Source: JAWUWD01 sp034112085
GTDB taxonomy: Bacteria > Bacteroidota > Bacteroidia > Cytophagales > Cyclobacteriaceae
Assembly: GCA_034112085.1 (NCBI GenBank)
Contig: JAWUWD010000120.1
Coordinates: 1 to 46,510, forward strand
Reading direction: 5' to 3'
DNA: 46,510 bases
Part shown: in pieces, positions 25,004 through 32,894 of the stretch
Numbering within the stretch: the stretch's first letter is position 1
Layout: each line of letters opens with the position of its first letter
Made by a program: the position numbers and the translations under genes
The notes under the pieces: model-generated
The model's input: only the letters and a program-made list of their open reading frames with translations
Databases searched by the model: none
Told to the model about the DNA's origin: nothing

Positions 25004-26245
25004 CTAGTAGTGGCACTTCGCACATTCCAACCCGCCATTGTCTTCTACCTTCATTGCATTCTTGCTTTCAGAATCATGCAATTCTACCAACTTGTCATAA
25101 TATTCATTGCCTTTCGTATTCAAGTCAGTTTTTCTATGACAATCGATACACCATCCCATAGTCAATAAAGAATGCTGACGAACAACATCCATCTCTTCGA
25201 TCGGCCCATGACATGTTTGACACTCAACTTCTCCAACATTCACGTGCTGTGAGTGATTGAAGTATGCCAAGTCAGGCAAGTTGTGTACTCTTACCCATTC
25301 TATTGGGGTGTTAGTCTCAACTGCTGCGTATATTTTTTGAATCTCTTTAGAATCTGTTTTGATACTGCTATGACAGTTCATACAGATATTAGGAGAAGGT
25401 ATGTTTGCATTTTTACTTTTCTGAACTCCAGTATGACAATAATTACAGTCTATTTCATATTGTCCTGCATGAATTTTATGAGAAAATGCTATTGGTTGCT
25501 TAGGAGCATAACTCTTCTGAACACCAATAGAAAACAATCCAGCGATCACTCCTTTGAAGACGATGGCAGTAAATAAGAATATCACTAAGAATATAACAGG
25601 CTTACTTGATAATGCTGCGCCAATACTAAAAGATTGATTGACTACTTCTTTATCATTTTCATCAAGATCCTTCTTATCGCCAACATATCTCTTCAATACT
25701 GACATCATGAATACCATTACCATCAAGATCAATACGAGAACTACTACAAGTCCAACAAGAATCACGTTGAGGTATTCAGCACCAACTGTACTGCTAGAAG
25801 CAGCAACTCCATCACTAGAGGTTGTTGCTGCTACCTCAGCTACTGGAGGGTTATCTGTCTCATTTTTGATATATGAAAGGATGTCTAAGATTTCTTCATT
25901 TGTAAAGCTAGTAAATGAAGTCATTTCTGTTTGATTGTATTCGTCATACAATGCAACAGCATAATCATCCCCACTTTGTATTACTTTTTGTGAATTCCTC
26001 ACAAATCCGAAAATCCAATCGATAGATGGTGCCCTGTCATATACATTTTTCAATGCAGGACCGACCAAGCGATTTTCTATTGCGTGGCAAGTTTTACAGT
26101 TAGCGTTGAATAAACTCTTACCTGCACTAATGTTAGCTTCACCCGTAGGAATATCCTGTCCATAGGACACTATAGATACTAGAAACAGTAAAGCTGTAAA
26201 AGTGAGCGATTTTAGGATGCGAGCGATAGAAACTTTTCTCGTCAT
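25004..26245 (-). CDS. actA: ACIII subunit ActA, hexaheme (cytochrome c domain fused to pentaheme domain)
   Basis: The 413-residue protein has a signal peptide (hydrophobic about 12-27, cleavage after YGQ). A monoheme cytochrome c domain follows with CKTCHAI (Cys50-His54) and a possible Met ligand in TEMTSF. Then come two TM helices (about 160-185 and 215-240) and the ActA pentaheme domain with CNYCH, CMNCH, CQTCH, CIDCH and CAKCH near the C-terminus. The pentaheme part is the usual ActA; the N-terminal extra heme makes six. I chose the ATG at 26245 because the signal peptide begins there; an in-frame ATG 24 nt upstream is also possible. It is the first gene of the long respiratory operon and has a strong promoter 45 nt upstream. 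Confidence 0.93.
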   Translation of the reverse strand: MTRKVSIARILKSLTFTALLFLVSIVSYGQDIPTGEANISAGKSLFNANCKTCHAIENRLVGPALKNVYDRAPSIDWIFGFVRNSQKVIQSGDDYAVALYDEYNQTEMTSFTSFTNEEILDILSYIKNETDNPPVAEVAATTSSDGVAASSSTVGAEYLNVILVGLVVVLVLILMVMVFMMSVLKRYVGDKKDLDENDKEVVNQSFSIGAALSSKPVIFLVIFLFTAIVFKGVIAGLFSIGVQKSYAPKQPIAFSHKIHAGQYEIDCNYCHTGVQKSKNANIPSPNICMNCHSSIKTDSKEIQKIYAAVETNTPIEWVRVHNLPDLAYFNHSQHVNVGEVECQTCHGPIEEMDVVRQHSLLTMGWCIDCHRKTDLNTKGNEYYDKLVELHDSESKNAMKVEDNGGLECAKCHY

Positions 26246-26868
26246 GTTTAAGATATTAGTTGTAACCAATTTTTCAGTCCTTCATTGTGAGCGACACAAA
26301 TCTACTACCTACCTCTATTATTTCAAACACTCCATTAGATGCTTTTATCCACAATTAGATAAATGTCTTTTATACGGACATTCCGTTCATAAAAAAACAT
26401 GATTAACATCAGCTTAAAGCATGATTTTAACTTCTATTTAGAATTTTTATAAATAGATAAAAACTTAAAAAAAAAACTAATTAAACATATGGTTAGACTG
26501 CACGTTAACTGACGGAAAAAAGCAAGTAAGTATCTAGATTTTTAATCACTTTTTTACTCCTTTTTCCTTCATTACATATTGTCCTTGGTCAATAATAAGG
26601 AAATGACTTTCCAATAGCTGAAAAGAGGTGTTTTAGGAATAAGTATCCTCACATGATCCTAAAAAATAAAAATACAGCTGGCTTTTCTCCTGTAAAGAAG
26701 TAATCTCTCCAAAGTTTGAAAAAATCACTACTTATCTCTTGTTAATAGTTAGAATTAGCAGAGTTATTTACAAAGAGAAAAATGACATATTGTCACCATT
26801 GAATTAATAGAATAAATATAATTTCATTCGATTAAAATATTATCCTTCTAGCCACGACTACCTATCCA
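26246..26868. other. Long intergenic region between actA and the divergent MBL-fold gene
   Basis: About 600 nt separate two divergent genes. The first 80 nt hold the actA promoter. The rest is very AT-rich with many short A and T runs and no open frame I can support. A weak 8-bp inverted repeat (TTTTAGGA / TCCTAAAA, 26631-26638 and 26657-26664) is the only other structure noticed. The size would allow binding of oxygen- or redox-dependent regulators, but no known site is recognisable. Confidence 0.5.
26297..26327 (-). promoter_or_regulatory. Promoter of the act/oxidase operon
   Basis: On the minus strand TTTG (26327-26324) is followed after 19 nt by TAGATTTG (26304-26297). This is an exact Bacteroidota consensus TTTG-N19-TAnnTTTG. 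Transcription should start near 26290 and leave a leader of about 45 nt before the actA ATG. It is the best promoter match in the window. Confidence 0.75.
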
Positions 26869-27999
26869 ATGAAACGAATTTTAAAAATGATCGCACTCTC
26901 AGTTGTATCACTCATCGTACTATTGGTCTTAGGAGTAATAATATTTACAAAGACTTCTCCCGAGTTTGGTTCAAGCGCCAGTGGAGATCGGCTAGATCGA
27001 ATGAAAGATTCTGAGCGTTACGAAAATGGTAAATTCATAAACTCAGTGCCTACTGCTCAAGGAATCAAAGACTGGAAAGATATTCCAAGTTTGCTATATA
27101 AGTTTATCAAAAAAGAACCCAACCAAGAACCTGACTGGGAGATTCCGGTTAATAGAATAGATTCTACAAACATTATGAACACAGCAGATTCAGTAACTCA
27201 GCTTACTTGGTTTGGTCACTCTACATTTCTGCTAGAAATGGATGGTAAAAAAATCTTGATTGATCCAATGTTAGGAGATGTTCCCTCTCCTGTTGCTTTC
27301 ATGGCTAACAAGCGATTCAATCCTAATCTGCCTATTGCTATTGAAAAACTTCCTCAAATTGATGCGATCATCATTTCACACGATCACTATGATCACCTAG
27401 ATTATGGCTCCATCACTATACTCAAAGAGAAGACAAATCACTTCTATGTTCCTCTGGGTGTAGGTGCCCATTTGGAAGGTTGGGGCGTGCCAAAAAGCAG
27501 CATTACAGAATTGGAATGGTGGGAAAGTGCCAAACTAGATAACATCTCCCTCACAGCTGCTCCTGCTAGGCACTTTTCAGGTAGAGGTCTGGGTGATGCA
27601 AATAGTACGCTCTGGGCTTCTTGGGTGATCAAAGGAGCTAAAGACAACATCTATTTCACAGGAGACTCAGGCTACTTTGATGGATTCAAAGAAGTGGGTG
27701 AGAAATATGGCCCATTTGACTTGGCTCTTGTCGAATGCGGGCAATACAATGATATGTGGCCTGACATTCATATGAAACCTGAAGAATCAGCTCAAGTTGG
27801 ACTTGATGTAAATGCAAAAACCATCATGCCTATACACTGGGGGGCGTTCAAACTTTCTTTACACACTTGGACAGACCCGATAGAACGAATCACCAAAAAG
27901 GCCAAAGAACTCGGAGTAAATGTTACTACTCCTGAAATTGGGGAGACTTTTATGGTGAATGGAGAGAGTTATCCGGAAGGTCAGTGGTGGGTGAATTAA
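26869..27999 (+). CDS. MBL-fold metallohydrolase (NAPE-PLD/UlaG-like), membrane-anchored
   Basis: The 376-residue protein has an N-terminal TM or uncleaved signal (about 7-27) and a metallo-beta-lactamase domain. Visible motifs are TWFGHSTFLLEMDGKKILIDP, the metal site SHDHYDHLDY (His171, His173, Asp175, His176), the APARHFSGR His, FTGDSGY (bridging Asp) and the late MPIHWGAF His. The extended N-terminal part and the WFGHSTFLL pattern resemble the NAPE-PLD-like branch. The substrate is unknown; phosphodiester or lactone hydrolysis outside the cytoplasm is likely. It is monocistronic, with a hairpin after the stop and no clear consensus promoter. Confidence 0.9.
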   Translation: MKRILKMIALSVVSLIVLLVLGVIIFTKTSPEFGSSASGDRLDRMKDSERYENGKFINSVPTAQGIKDWKDIPSLLYKFIKKEPNQEPDWEIPVNRIDSTNIMNTADSVTQLTWFGHSTFLLEMDGKKILIDPMLGDVPSPVAFMANKRFNPNLPIAIEKLPQIDAIIISHDHYDHLDYGSITILKEKTNHFYVPLGVGAHLEGWGVPKSSITELEWWESAKLDNISLTAAPARHFSGRGLGDANSTLWASWVIKGAKDNIYFTGDSGYFDGFKEVGEKYGPFDLALVECGQYNDMWPDIHMKPEESAQVGLDVNAKTIMPIHWGAFKLSLHTWTDPIERITKKAKELGVNVTTPEIGETFMVNGESYPEGQWWVN

Positions 28000-28007
28000 T
28001 ATTGATG

Positions 28008-28095
28008 TCATCGCGAGGGACTTAGTAATCTTTACAATTAATGTAAAGATTACTTGCACCTACATTGGAGCTATGGAGTAAGCATACAGTCGTAG
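28008..28095. repeat. Hairpin and degenerate REP-like palindrome
   Basis: A perfect 13-bp inverted repeat (AGTAATCTTTACA at 28024-28036 and its complement at 28042-28054, 5-nt loop) sits between the convergent MBL-fold and aminopeptidase genes. The preceding GTCATCGCGAGGGAC is like the opening of a dispersed palindromic repeat known from various bacterial genomes (GTCATTGCGAGGAACG type). It may serve as terminator for both genes. The link to that repeat family is from memory and tentative. Confidence 0.5.
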
Positions 28096-28113
28096 TTCTT
28101 TCCTAATGACAAA

Positions 28114-29403
28114 CTATTTATTCATCAACTCTTCAATCTCATCTGCTTCGATCGGAATATCTTGCATCAAATCTTTAAGCCCATCATCGGTGATGACCAT
28201 ATCATTCTCCAATCTGATTCCTAGATTTTCTTCTGGAATATAGATTCCTGGTTCTACAGTGAACACCATTCCTGCTTCCATTTTGCGATAGACATTTCCA
28301 ATGTCATGAACGTCTAATCCGATATGATGCGATGTTCCATGCATAAAGTACTTTTTATATATGGGATTCTTGGGATCTTGATTTTTAACATCAGTGCTAT
28401 CAAGTAGTCCTAGGCCGACTAGTTCTGCTTCCATCACCTTGCCAACTTCTTTGTGATATGTTGGAATGGTGTTTCCTGGGACAAGTAATTTCATCGCTTC
28501 TCTCTTTACTCTAAGTACTGCATTATATACATCCTTCTGACGATCTGTAAATCGGCCACTTACCGGAATACATCGAGTCATATCAGCGTTATAGTTGCCA
28601 TACTCGGCACCTACATCCATAAGAATAAAATCTCCGTCTATGCATTCTCTATTGTTCTCAATATAATGTAGCACACAGGCACTCGATCCAGAGGCAATGA
28701 TAGGCGTGTAAGCAAACCCTCTTGATCGATTCCTCAAAAACTCGTGAGAAAACTCTGCTTCTATCTCATACTCCATCACTCCAGGCTTCACAAAATCTAG
28801 AATTCTGCGAAAGCCCTTATTAGTAATATCACAAGCTATCTGCATAGCAGTGATTTCTTCCTCGCTTTTGATCGCACGTAGCTGACTCATGATCGGAGCC
28901 GCTCTATTATACTTATGCAATGGGTAAGTCGCTTGACATTCCTTGATAAACCTGGCATCTCTTGTTTCTACTTCGACTGCCGCTCTGATGTGTTCATTCG
29001 TGTTAAGATAAACATGCTCGGCCTCTGCCATCAGAGTATTAAAAACTGACTTAAATTCAGATAACCAATAAATAGACTGTATTCCAGATTGTTCTTGGCC
29101 TTCTTGCTTGGTGTACTTATGACCTTCCCAGACGGCTATGTGTTCATTCGTCTCTTTCAAGAAAAGTATTTCTCTCAGTTTATCATCATGAAAATCAGGA
29201 TAAACTACCAGAATGCTCTCCTCTTGATCGATTCCTGTCAAATAGAAAAAATCATTGCTTTGTCTAAAATTCATGGTGCCATCTGCATTAGTTGGCATCA
29301 CATCATTAGAATGAAAAACAGCTAAACTATTCGATTTCAACTCTTTAGTAAATCGATTTCTATTGTTAATGTATAGGGCCTTTGAGAGTGGTTGGTATTT
29401 CAT
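28114..29403 (-). CDS. pepP: Xaa-Pro aminopeptidase (M24B)
   Basis: The 429-residue protein has the N-terminal AMP_N domain (about 1-140; YLTGIDQEESILV) and a C-terminal pita-bread M24 domain. The five metal ligands are visible as DVGAEYGNYNADMTR (two Asp), HGTSHHIGLDVHD (His), FTVEPGIYI (Glu) and GIRLENDMVI (Glu). Length is that of PepP. The enzyme removes N-terminal residues before proline in the cytoplasm. It is preceded by a terminator and looks monocistronic. A 7/8 match to the -7 element (TATATTTC) lies about 30 nt before the start. Confidence 0.95.
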   Translation of the reverse strand: MKYQPLSKALYINNRNRFTKELKSNSLAVFHSNDVMPTNADGTMNFRQSNDFFYLTGIDQEESILVVYPDFHDDKLREILFLKETNEHIAVWEGHKYTKQEGQEQSGIQSIYWLSEFKSVFNTLMAEAEHVYLNTNEHIRAAVEVETRDARFIKECQATYPLHKYNRAAPIMSQLRAIKSEEEITAMQIACDITNKGFRRILDFVKPGVMEYEIEAEFSHEFLRNRSRGFAYTPIIASGSSACVLHYIENNRECIDGDFILMDVGAEYGNYNADMTRCIPVSGRFTDRQKDVYNAVLRVKREAMKLLVPGNTIPTYHKEVGKVMEAELVGLGLLDSTDVKNQDPKNPIYKKYFMHGTSHHIGLDVHDIGNVYRKMEAGMVFTVEPGIYIPEENLGIRLENDMVITDDGLKDLMQDIPIEADEIEELMNK

Positions 29404-29445
29404 TTGTTCAATCTGTTAATTTTCGAACGAAATATACAATTATCT

Positions 29446-29489
29446 AAGATCAAAAAAAGGAAGCTTTTAGACTTCCTTTTTTTGATCTT
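29446..29489. terminator. Strong bidirectional terminator
   Basis: Perfect 18-bp arms at 29446-29463 and 29472-29489 enclose an 8-nt loop. The stem core AGGAAG/CTTCCT is followed by seven T on the plus strand and on the minus strand. It lies just after the stop of the broken outer-membrane barrel gene and before the pepP leader on the minus strand. Confidence 0.85.
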
Positions 29490-29502
29490 TTACTTTAACA
29501 GT

Positions 29503-30132
29503 TTATTTATTCAATCGATACACCAATACCAGAAGTGCAGATGAATTGGAAAGCCCATAGTTGTATCCGCTTATATCTCCTTTTTCATCAATATCATTAC
29601 TCCATTGATCATCCCTTTCTCTCACCTCTTCTAAAGTTCCAGAACGATATGTTACTTGAGGCAACATTTCAACTCCTAAAATAGGATTATTTCCAATTTC
29701 ATAATTGATTCCTAATATTAAATTTACCCCGTAATCCGAATATTCTCTTTTCGTGAAGTTTCTTTGAGAAATGGCCAAAGTTTTATTATAACCCTGCTCA
29801 GACTTATTGTGTGTCCACAATACTCCCGTACCATATCTTAATTGTAAATCTTCAGATGTAGATTTACGATACTCTCTACCAACCGTCAATCTTACACCGA
29901 ATGATTTATTTTCGACTGTTAGACTATCTCTTTACTCTAAATTATTACCACCTGAAATTGCTAGAGTGTTAAACCTCCAAAGCGCCTTATCATTTCCTAC
30001 CCTGTAAGTAAATCCAAAGCTATTGAACCCACTAAAGGCGAGACCAACTTCTTTAGTTTTCGGTTTGGATTCTTGAGCGAAAGAAAAAACGGAACATGAG
30101 ACTAAGACAATAATAAGTAATCGATTTTTCAT
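29503..30132 (-). pseudogene. Outer-membrane beta-barrel-like protein gene with an internal TAA
   Basis: One reading frame runs from the ATG at 30132 to the TAA at 29503 but has an internal TAA at 29932-29934. Codons around it read Asn-Leu-Glu-stop-Arg-Asp-Ser. Without this stop the product would be about 208 residues: a signal peptide (core about 4-15, cleavage after SFAQ), then alternating polar/hydrophobic beta strands typical of a small outer-membrane barrel, ending VLVYRLNK. The frame is kept on both sides, so a single base change (for example CAA or GAA to TAA) explains it. The part after the stop could be started only from a weak TTG and would lack a signal peptide. A good terminator follows. 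Confidence 0.75.
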
Positions 30133-30545
30133 GGTTGGATAATTTAGTTGAAGTTAAAAAACAATAATTAAACCACCCCGAGGAAAAGTCATCAAGGAAT
30201 TAAGTTGAGTTTACGATGCGAACCCGCTTGCTTCCGATCTAAAAGGTCGGGGAAGTTAGCCGCCAATAATTAAGCAATAACTAAACCAAGCTATTCAAGT
30301 TTCAAAAATTAAAAATCAATATTAGACAGAGAGAAATACTTTTCACCTCTAATCCTTCTAGTTTATCAAGGCCATCTCTAATCTCTTTGAGTGGTTTCTT
30401 GCTCACTTTTTTGTTATCTAATACTCGTATCCTCTGATTCATTTTCGACAGATTAAGGATACTTAAGTAATCACAGAGAATTATGCACCTCTAGCATATT
30501 TTTCTATATTGTGTTTTTTAATTTGGTCTTGCGCTTTAATCATTC
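30133..30545. other. Intergenic region with a GC-rich structured island
   Basis: About 410 nt lie between the divergent barrel pseudogene and the K+ channel gene. A GC-rich island at 30214-30265 contains the hairpin CCGATC-TAAAA-GGTCGG (30233-30249, one G-T pair). On the minus strand, a 46-codon open frame (30302..30442, beginning MNQRIRVLDNKKVSKK) has a plausible charged N-terminus but a hydrophobic tail and no known match; I would not call it a gene. Nothing else stands out, and no exact promoter consensus precedes the channel gene. Confidence 0.4.
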
Positions 30546-31610
30546 ATGAAAAAACTCAATTACCCTAAACTCACCATTATTGGTTTATTTGGGCTCGGGC
30601 TATATGTCTCATTGGTGTTCATTTTACTACACTACGAACAAGGTCATGAAAGCTCAAATATTCAGAATCTGAATGATGCCTTTTGGTATTCTATTGTCAC
30701 ATTTACCACAGTTGGTTACGGTGACTTCTACCCAGTTACGCATTATGGTAGAATCATAGGGTTTGTATTCCTCATGTTTAGTTTTGCGATATACGCCATA
30801 CTGATCGGCCAGATCACAAGTATAATGAACACATATAGAGAAAATAAAAAAATGGGACTAGACGGAACAAGATTTAGCAATCACGTAGTCATTATTGGCT
30901 GGACAGATTTTGGTAAAGCAGTTGCAGATCAACTGGTAGCAGCCAAGAGGAAAGTCGCCATTGTGACGAATATCAAGGACAACATAGACCTTGTCAGGGA
31001 GTACTATACAGAAAAGGAAGCTTTCGTATTATTCTCAGATTATAACAATATAGATTCACTGGAAAAACTCAACATCAGTGAGGCTTCGGTTGTGTTTGTC
31101 AATCTATTAGATGATACAGATAAGTTAGTCTATGTACTCAATCTAAAAAAACAATACGAGGACGCCAAGTTCGTAGTCACACTAGACAATGCTGATCTAA
31201 AGTCAACCTTTCAAACTGCTGGAGTCACCTACGCTGTGTCAAAACATGAGATTTCGTCTAAACTTCTTGCCAGCTACATCTTCGAACCAGACGTAGCCGC
31301 TTTTAGTGAAGAGATTATCTCTTACGCTAAAACTGACGATCACTTTGACATCAAACAATTTAAGGTACTGGAGAGTAATCCTTATAAGGATCAGTACTAT
31401 GGGAAGATCTTTTATGACCTCAAAAAAGAGTGTAATTGTATTCTAATTGGTATTGTGAAAGATCAGGACGGGAAGCGCAACTTGATGAAGAACCCTGAAG
31501 ATTCAGTCAAAGTTGAAGAGAATGACTACCTCATCATGATTATGAATCGAAAAGCAGTTAAGAAACTGACTAAGATGTTTAATACCGAAGAAGGGTTTAT
31601 TAATATGTAA
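30546..31610 (+). CDS. Two-TM potassium channel with RCK (TrkA-N/TrkA-C) domain
   Basis: The 354-residue protein has TM1 (about 8-29), a pore helix with selectivity filter TTVGYGDFYP (TVGYGD at 55-60), TM2 (about 67-95) and a cytoplasmic RCK domain. The Rossmann part starts HVVIIGWTDFGKAVADQL, near 108; the glycine pattern is GxxDFG, slightly unlike GxGxxG. The C-terminal TrkA-C-like part is about 265-345 (ENDYLIMIMNRK). The layout is that of MthK/Kch-like ligand-gated K+ channels, which are gated by Ca2+ or nucleotides. It is monocistronic with a strong terminator. Confidence 0.92.
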   Translation: MKKLNYPKLTIIGLFGLGLYVSLVFILLHYEQGHESSNIQNLNDAFWYSIVTFTTVGYGDFYPVTHYGRIIGFVFLMFSFAIYAILIGQITSIMNTYRENKKMGLDGTRFSNHVVIIGWTDFGKAVADQLVAAKRKVAIVTNIKDNIDLVREYYTEKEAFVLFSDYNNIDSLEKLNISEASVVFVNLLDDTDKLVYVLNLKKQYEDAKFVVTLDNADLKSTFQTAGVTYAVSKHEISSKLLASYIFEPDVAAFSEEIISYAKTDDHFDIKQFKVLESNPYKDQYYGKIFYDLKKECNCILIGIVKDQDGKRNLMKNPEDSVKVEENDYLIMIMNRKAVKKLTKMFNTEEGFINM

Positions 31611-31642
31611 TCTTAGAAATCACCTCAAGAGTTTAAACTCTG

Positions 31643-31688
31643 AAAACAAAAAGGCAGATTATCTTACGATAATCTGCCTTTTTGTTTT
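31643..31688. terminator. Strong bidirectional terminator (21-bp perfect stem)
   Basis: Arms at 31643-31663 and 31668-31688 are perfectly complementary with a 4-nt loop (TTAC). The stem core GGCAGATTATC is flanked by A and T runs, giving a U-tract in both directions. It serves the convergent K+ channel and sucD genes. Confidence 0.95.
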
Positions 31689-31703
31689 GATTATGTATTA
31701 TAC

Positions 31704-32576
31704 TCAAGCCAAGGCTTCAGCCATTTTATCTCCGATATCTGCTGGAGATTCTACTACATGAATACCACACTCTGCCATGATCTTCATTTTTGCAGCAGCA
31801 GTATCGTCAGCTCCTCCAATGATAGCCCCAGCATGTCCCATTCTCTTACCTTTAGGAGCAGTTTGTCCAGCAATGAATCCAACAACAGGCTTAGGATTGC
31901 CTTGTGCTTTGATCCATTTTGCAGCATCTGCTTCAAATTGACCACCTATCTCACCTATCATTACAATAGCATCAGTTTCAGGATCATTCATCAATAGCTC
32001 TACAGCTTCTTTTGTTGAAGTTCCAATAATAGGATCTCCACCGATGCCGATAGCGGTAGATATACCATATCCAGCTTTTACTACTTGATCAGCAGCTTCA
32101 TATGTCAATGTACCAGACTTAGAAACAATACCAACTCTTCCTTTTTTGAAGATAAAACCTGGCATGATACCAACTTTAGCTTCTCCTGGAGTAATAACCC
32201 CTGGACAGTTAGGCCCAATCAAAGTGACGTCTTTATCAGCCAAGTAGTTCTTAGCAGAAATCATATCTTTCACTGGAATACCTTCTGTGATCGCAATGAT
32301 CACTTTGATACCTGCATCAGCAGCTTCCATAATCGCGTCAGCAGCAAACGCTGGTGGCACGAAAATAATTGAGACATTAGCTCCTGCTTGCTCAACAGCG
32401 TCAATCACTGTGTTGAATACTGGTCTATCAAGGTGCTTTTGTCCACCTTTACCTGGAGTTACTCCTCCTACTACGTTCGTTCCATATTCGATCATTTGAC
32501 CAGCATGGAATGTTCCTTCTGTACCAGTGAATCCTTGTACGATTACTTTGGAGTCTTTATTGACTAATACGCTCAT
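31704..32576 (-). CDS. sucD: Succinyl-CoA synthetase alpha subunit
   Basis: The 290-residue protein is the alpha subunit of ADP/GDP-forming succinate-CoA ligase of the TCA cycle. The CoA-binding domain begins MSVLVNKDSKVIVQGFTGTEG. Later motifs are TPGKGG, PPAFAADAI, GPNCPGVITPGEAKVGIMPG, SKSGTLTYEA and the phospho-His loop KRMGHAGAIIGG. I start at the ATG at 32576 because the family starts there and the promoter lies only about 40 nt upstream; a longer open frame exists but runs through the promoter. The beta subunit gene is not adjacent. Confidence 0.96.
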   Translation of the reverse strand: MSVLVNKDSKVIVQGFTGTEGTFHAGQMIEYGTNVVGGVTPGKGGQKHLDRPVFNTVIDAVEQAGANVSIIFVPPAFAADAIMEAADAGIKVIIAITEGIPVKDMISAKNYLADKDVTLIGPNCPGVITPGEAKVGIMPGFIFKKGRVGIVSKSGTLTYEAADQVVKAGYGISTAIGIGGDPIIGTSTKEAVELLMNDPETDAIVMIGEIGGQFEADAAKWIKAQGNPKPVVGFIAGQTAPKGKRMGHAGAIIGGADDTAAAKMKIMAECGIHVVESPADIGDKMAEALA

Positions 32577-32614
32577 TATATTTAGATCTATTAATTGTCT
32601 GCAATAAATTTTCA

Positions 32615-32644
32615 CAAAAATAGAACAATTCATCGCTTTACAAA
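32615..32644 (-). promoter_or_regulatory. Promoter of sucD
   Basis: On the minus strand TTTG (32644-32641) is followed after 18 nt by TATTTTTG (32622-32615), a full Bacteroidota promoter. The predicted start near 32608 gives a leader of about 32 nt. An 8-bp palindrome (ATGGAATA / TATTCCAT, 32653-32671) lies 9 nt upstream of the -33 element and could be an operator or the end of an older transcript. Confidence 0.7.
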
Positions 32645-32673
32645 AGCCTAAAATGGAATAAAGTATTCCATAA

Positions 32674-32837
32674 TTATTGATCTTGACGATACTCAAATAA
32701 ATCCCCAGGTTAACATTCTAGCTCTTTACAAATTGCCTTCACAGTTGAAAACCCATGGCCTTTGTTTTTCCTATTTTGAGTATGGATAGATTGGTGAGAG
32801 TTATTTCAATTTTTTCTACCGATTCTTTTGATTGCAT
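32674..32837 (-). pseudogene. Decayed HTH-XRE (Cro/CI-type) regulator gene
   Basis: The minus strand encodes remnants of a small Cro/C1-type HTH protein (PF13443-like). From the ATG at 32837 one frame gives VEKIEITLTNLSILKIGKT and KAM. After a one-base loss in the T run at 32748-32751, the next frame gives FSTVKAICKELEC, then a TAA in place of the expected Gln, then PGDLFEYRQDQ and a proper stop. These pieces match the second half of the family in order (recognition helix, FSTLxAICxxLxCxPGDLxEY). The first roughly 20 residues of the domain are missing. It is too degraded to be functional and lies just upstream of the sucD promoter. Confidence 0.75.
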
Positions 32838-32894
32838 TTCATGTTGTAAATGATACTTATGATTTTTCACTACATTCAAATAAAAATAATTCTT

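Noticed and set aside
26400..26868. AT-rich stretch as a replication origin
   Set aside because: No DnaA-box cluster or origin-linked gene (dnaA, dnaN, gidA) is present, and low-complexity A/T runs alone are not evidence.
30302..30442. 46-codon minus-strand frame with a charged N-terminus
   Set aside because: It has no signal, domain or promoter and a compositionally odd tail. Chance is likely in an AT-rich gap, so it is mentioned only in the gap description.
32577..32696. 40-residue N-terminal extension of SucD
   Set aside because: The extension would be encoded across the promoter and the palindrome, and the family starts at MSVLV. The ATG at 32576 is used.
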